Origin: an uncultured Porphyromonadaceae bacterium
Lineage (GTDB): Bacteria > Bacteroidota > Bacteroidia > Bacteroidales > Paludibacteraceae
NCBI GenBank assembly: GCA_937898265.1
Contig: CALEJM010000249.1
Span: 1 to 7,796 of the forward strand
Length of the DNA: 7,796 bases
Direction: 5' to 3'
A program made the translations under genes and the position numbers. Below are positions 6,800-7,796 of the stretch, one piece after another. The notes beneath the pieces were generated by a model. The model saw only the letters and a list, made by a program, of their open reading frames with translations. It was not told the origin of the DNA and ran no database searches. Positions within the stretch are counted from its first letter, which is position 1. Every line of letters starts with the position of its first letter.

Positions 6800-6877
6800 G
6801 AAAAAATGACTGAATTAGCGAGAACGTTGTCACTTAAACAAAGTGAAAAAAGCAATCTGCATTGTTTTACGTCCTAA

Positions 6878-6897
6878 TTCGTTGGTTGGTCAACGAA
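6878..6897. other. 7-bp inverted repeat in the divergent intergenic region
   Basis: TTCGTTG and CAACGAA form a perfect 7-bp stem around GTTGGT. It sits between the metallophosphoesterase and tRNA-Lys promoters and has no U-tract on either strand, so it is not a terminator. It could be a regulator binding site or chance. I see nothing else in the 264-bp gap apart from the two promoters. Confidence 0.3.
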
Positions 6898-6979
6898 AAC
6901 TGACGTGTGGTTATCTGTTTGATAAGTAGGTTGTTGTGTGTAAGCGTCGGATCTTAAATAAAAAAAGAACAGAAAAGAT

Positions 6980-7010
6980 TTTGTCAATTCAATAAGAACG
7001 TGTACTTTTG
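6980..7010 (+). promoter_or_regulatory. Promoter of tRNA-Lys
   Basis: TTTG (6980-6983) and TACTTTTG (7003-7010) are separated by 19 bp, a full match to the Bacteroidetes -33/-7 consensus. Transcription would start near 7017, about 13 nt before the mature tRNA 5' end. Confidence 0.88.
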
Positions 7011-7029
7011 CACTCGCTTTTAAGAGCAT

Positions 7030-7102
7030 GATCCGCTAGCTCAGCTGGTAGAGCACATCCCTTTTAAGGATGGGGTCTTGGGTTCGAGCCCCAAGCGGAT
7101 CA
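7030..7102 (+). tRNA. tRNA-Lys (anticodon TTT)
   Basis: A complete 73-nt cloverleaf. The 7-bp acceptor stem is GATCCGC (7030-7036) with GCGGATC (7095-7101), and the discriminator is A7102. The D arm is GCTC/GAGC, the anticodon stem CATCC/GGATG around the loop CTTTTAA (anticodon TTT), the variable loop five bases, and the T arm TTGGG/CCCAA around TTCGAGC. The 3' CCA is not encoded, so it must be added by the nucleotidyltransferase. Promoter and terminator both flank it, indicating a single-tRNA unit. Confidence 0.98.
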
Positions 7103-7105
7103 CGG

Positions 7106-7135
7106 AAAAGGGCTTTCGTGAGGAAGTCCTTTTTT
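7106..7135 (+). terminator. Rho-independent terminator behind tRNA-Lys
   Basis: The arms 7106-7117 and 7122-7133 pair over 12 positions (two G-T) around a GTGA loop, and six T run from 7130 to 7135. It starts three bases after the tRNA 3' end and finishes 26 bp before the exonuclease start codon. Confidence 0.87.
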
Positions 7136-7161
7136 GTTGTCACTATAGCAAGAAAAACAGT

Positions 7162-7653
7162 ATGCAAGACTTTGCAGCAATAGATTTTGAGACAGCCAAC
7201 GGACAGTGCACCTCGGTGTGTTCTGTGGGCATCGTCGTGGTGCGCAACGGCGAGGTGGTCAACACGTTCTATTCCTTGATCCGCCCCGAGCCGAACTACT
7301 ACAGTCGACGTTGTACGGCGGTGCATGGACTCCGTCGTTGCGACACCGAGGAGGCACCCATCTTTCCCGACGTCTGGGCTGAGATTGCTCCGATGGTGGA
7401 GGGGTTGACGTTGGTGGCTCACAATAAGGGCTTCGATGAGAAGTGCTTGAAGTCGGTGTTCCGAATGTATCGCATGGATTATCCCGACTACGAGTTTCTC
7501 TGCACCTTGAAGGCTGCCCGTAAGGCGTTTCCCGATGCGCCCAATCATCAGCTCCACACCATATCTGCTCTCTGCGGCTACGACTTGACCAACCACCACA
7601 ACGCCCTTGCCGATGCCGAGGCGTGTGCTGCCATTGCCTTACAAATATTGTAA
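7162..7653 (+). CDS. DnaQ-like DEDDh 3'-5' exonuclease, small stand-alone form
   Basis: Predicted 3'-5' exonuclease of the RNase T/DNA polymerase III epsilon superfamily, cytoplasmic, 163 residues and consisting only of the exonuclease domain. Catalytic residues are all present: Exo I D8-x-E10 (AIDFET), Exo II with D92 (AHNKGFD), and Exo III H146-x4-D151 (HNALAD), which makes it the DEDDh type. The C-terminal block is typical of this branch. The ATG at 7162 is preferred to the in-frame ATG at 7078, which lies inside the tRNA gene and would read through its terminator. No promoter is visible in the 26 bp between terminator and start. No polymerase, helicase or BRCT domain is attached, so I would not call it dnaQ; the substrate (DNA, RNA or oligonucleotides) is not determined by sequence. 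Confidence 0.92.
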   Translation: MQDFAAIDFETANGQCTSVCSVGIVVVRNGEVVNTFYSLIRPEPNYYSRRCTAVHGLRRCDTEEAPIFPDVWAEIAPMVEGLTLVAHNKGFDEKCLKSVFRMYRMDYPDYEFLCTLKAARKAFPDAPNHQLHTISALCGYDLTNHHNALADAEACAAIALQIL

Positions 7654-7663
7654 CGGACCACGC

Positions 7664-7695
7664 TTTCCGTATTTCGTAAAAAAATCCTATCTTTG
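7664..7695 (+). promoter_or_regulatory. Promoter of ffh
   Basis: TATCTTTG (7688-7695) matches the -7 consensus exactly, with TTTC (7664-7667, one off TTTG) 20 bp upstream. Transcription would start near 7702, giving a leader of about 20 nt. The -33 element overlaps a weak ACGGA/TCCGT inverted repeat (7653-7670) that straddles the exonuclease stop codon. Confidence 0.82.
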
Positions 7696-7721
7696 CACTT
7701 TGAATAAAACGCACACATAAT

Positions 7722-7796
7722 ATGTTCGAAAATCTTAGCGAACGCCTTGAAAGGTCGTTCAAACTCCTTAAAGGACAGGGAAAAATCACCGAGATT
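7722..7796 (+). CDS. ffh: Signal recognition particle GTPase Ffh, first 25 codons only
   Basis: The 25 residues MFENLSERLERSF... to ...GKITEI match the start of Ffh (SRP54), whose N domain opens MF(D/E)NL(T/S)(D/E)RL in many bacteria. Ffh binds 4.5S RNA and nascent signal sequences and delivers ribosomes to FtsY at the inner membrane. The NG GTPase and M domains lie off the right edge. The start is supported by the promoter 27 bp upstream and the A-rich leader. FtsY is less likely because it normally has an acidic extension ahead of this region. Confidence 0.9.
   Translation, partial: MFENLSERLERSFKLLKGQGKITEI

Noticed and set aside
7030..7102. tRNA-Lys as an integration (att) site for a mobile element
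   Set aside because: No second copy of the tRNA 3' end and no integrase gene are seen in the window.
7078..7161. 28-codon N-terminal extension of the exonuclease starting inside the tRNA
   Set aside because: It would be translated from the tRNA T arm and through a terminator stem; the domain begins at MQDFAAIDFE from 7162.

Overview
The window reads as an ordinary stretch of a Bacteroidales chromosome, probably Prevotellaceae or a close relative; I cannot name the species. The evidence is four matches to the Bacteroidetes -7 promoter element TAnnTTTG in the right places, A-rich leaders without Shine-Dalgarno sequences, and protein sequences typical of the order (TypA, Ffh, Ptb-Buk). I see no transposase, phage gene, CRISPR array or integration scar.

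Layout, left to right. A 5'-truncated typA (ribosome-associated translational GTPase) runs from the window edge to 1755. It is followed on the same strand by a 532-residue secreted protein (1860-3458) with a signal peptide, an EF-hand-like loop, a His/Tyr-rich segment and a long Ser/Thr tail with Arg about every 11 residues. A 133-bp convergent gap holds three consecutive hairpins, the outer two acting as terminators for the facing genes. On the minus strand lie ptb and buk (5604-3592), a two-gene operon for acyl-CoA to acyl-phosphate to carboxylic acid plus ATP, with a good promoter in front of ptb. Upstream of it, also on the minus strand, is a membrane-anchored metallophosphoesterase (6765-5782). 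A 264-bp divergent gap carries its promoter and that of a plus-strand tRNA-Lys(TTT) at 7030-7102. Behind the tRNA terminator come a small DEDDh 3'-5' exonuclease (7162-7653) and the first 25 codons of ffh (signal recognition particle GTPase), with its own promoter.

Functionally this is mostly housekeeping: translation (TypA, tRNA-Lys), protein targeting (Ffh), nucleic-acid trimming (exonuclease) and fermentative energy conservation (Ptb-Buk). The one protein I cannot assign is the secreted Ser/Thr/His-rich one, and it is the best candidate for something undescribed. Other points worth checking are the three-hairpin convergent gap, the exonuclease gene with no visible promoter of its own, and the metallophosphoesterase start, which its promoter places 90 bp inside the longest open frame.
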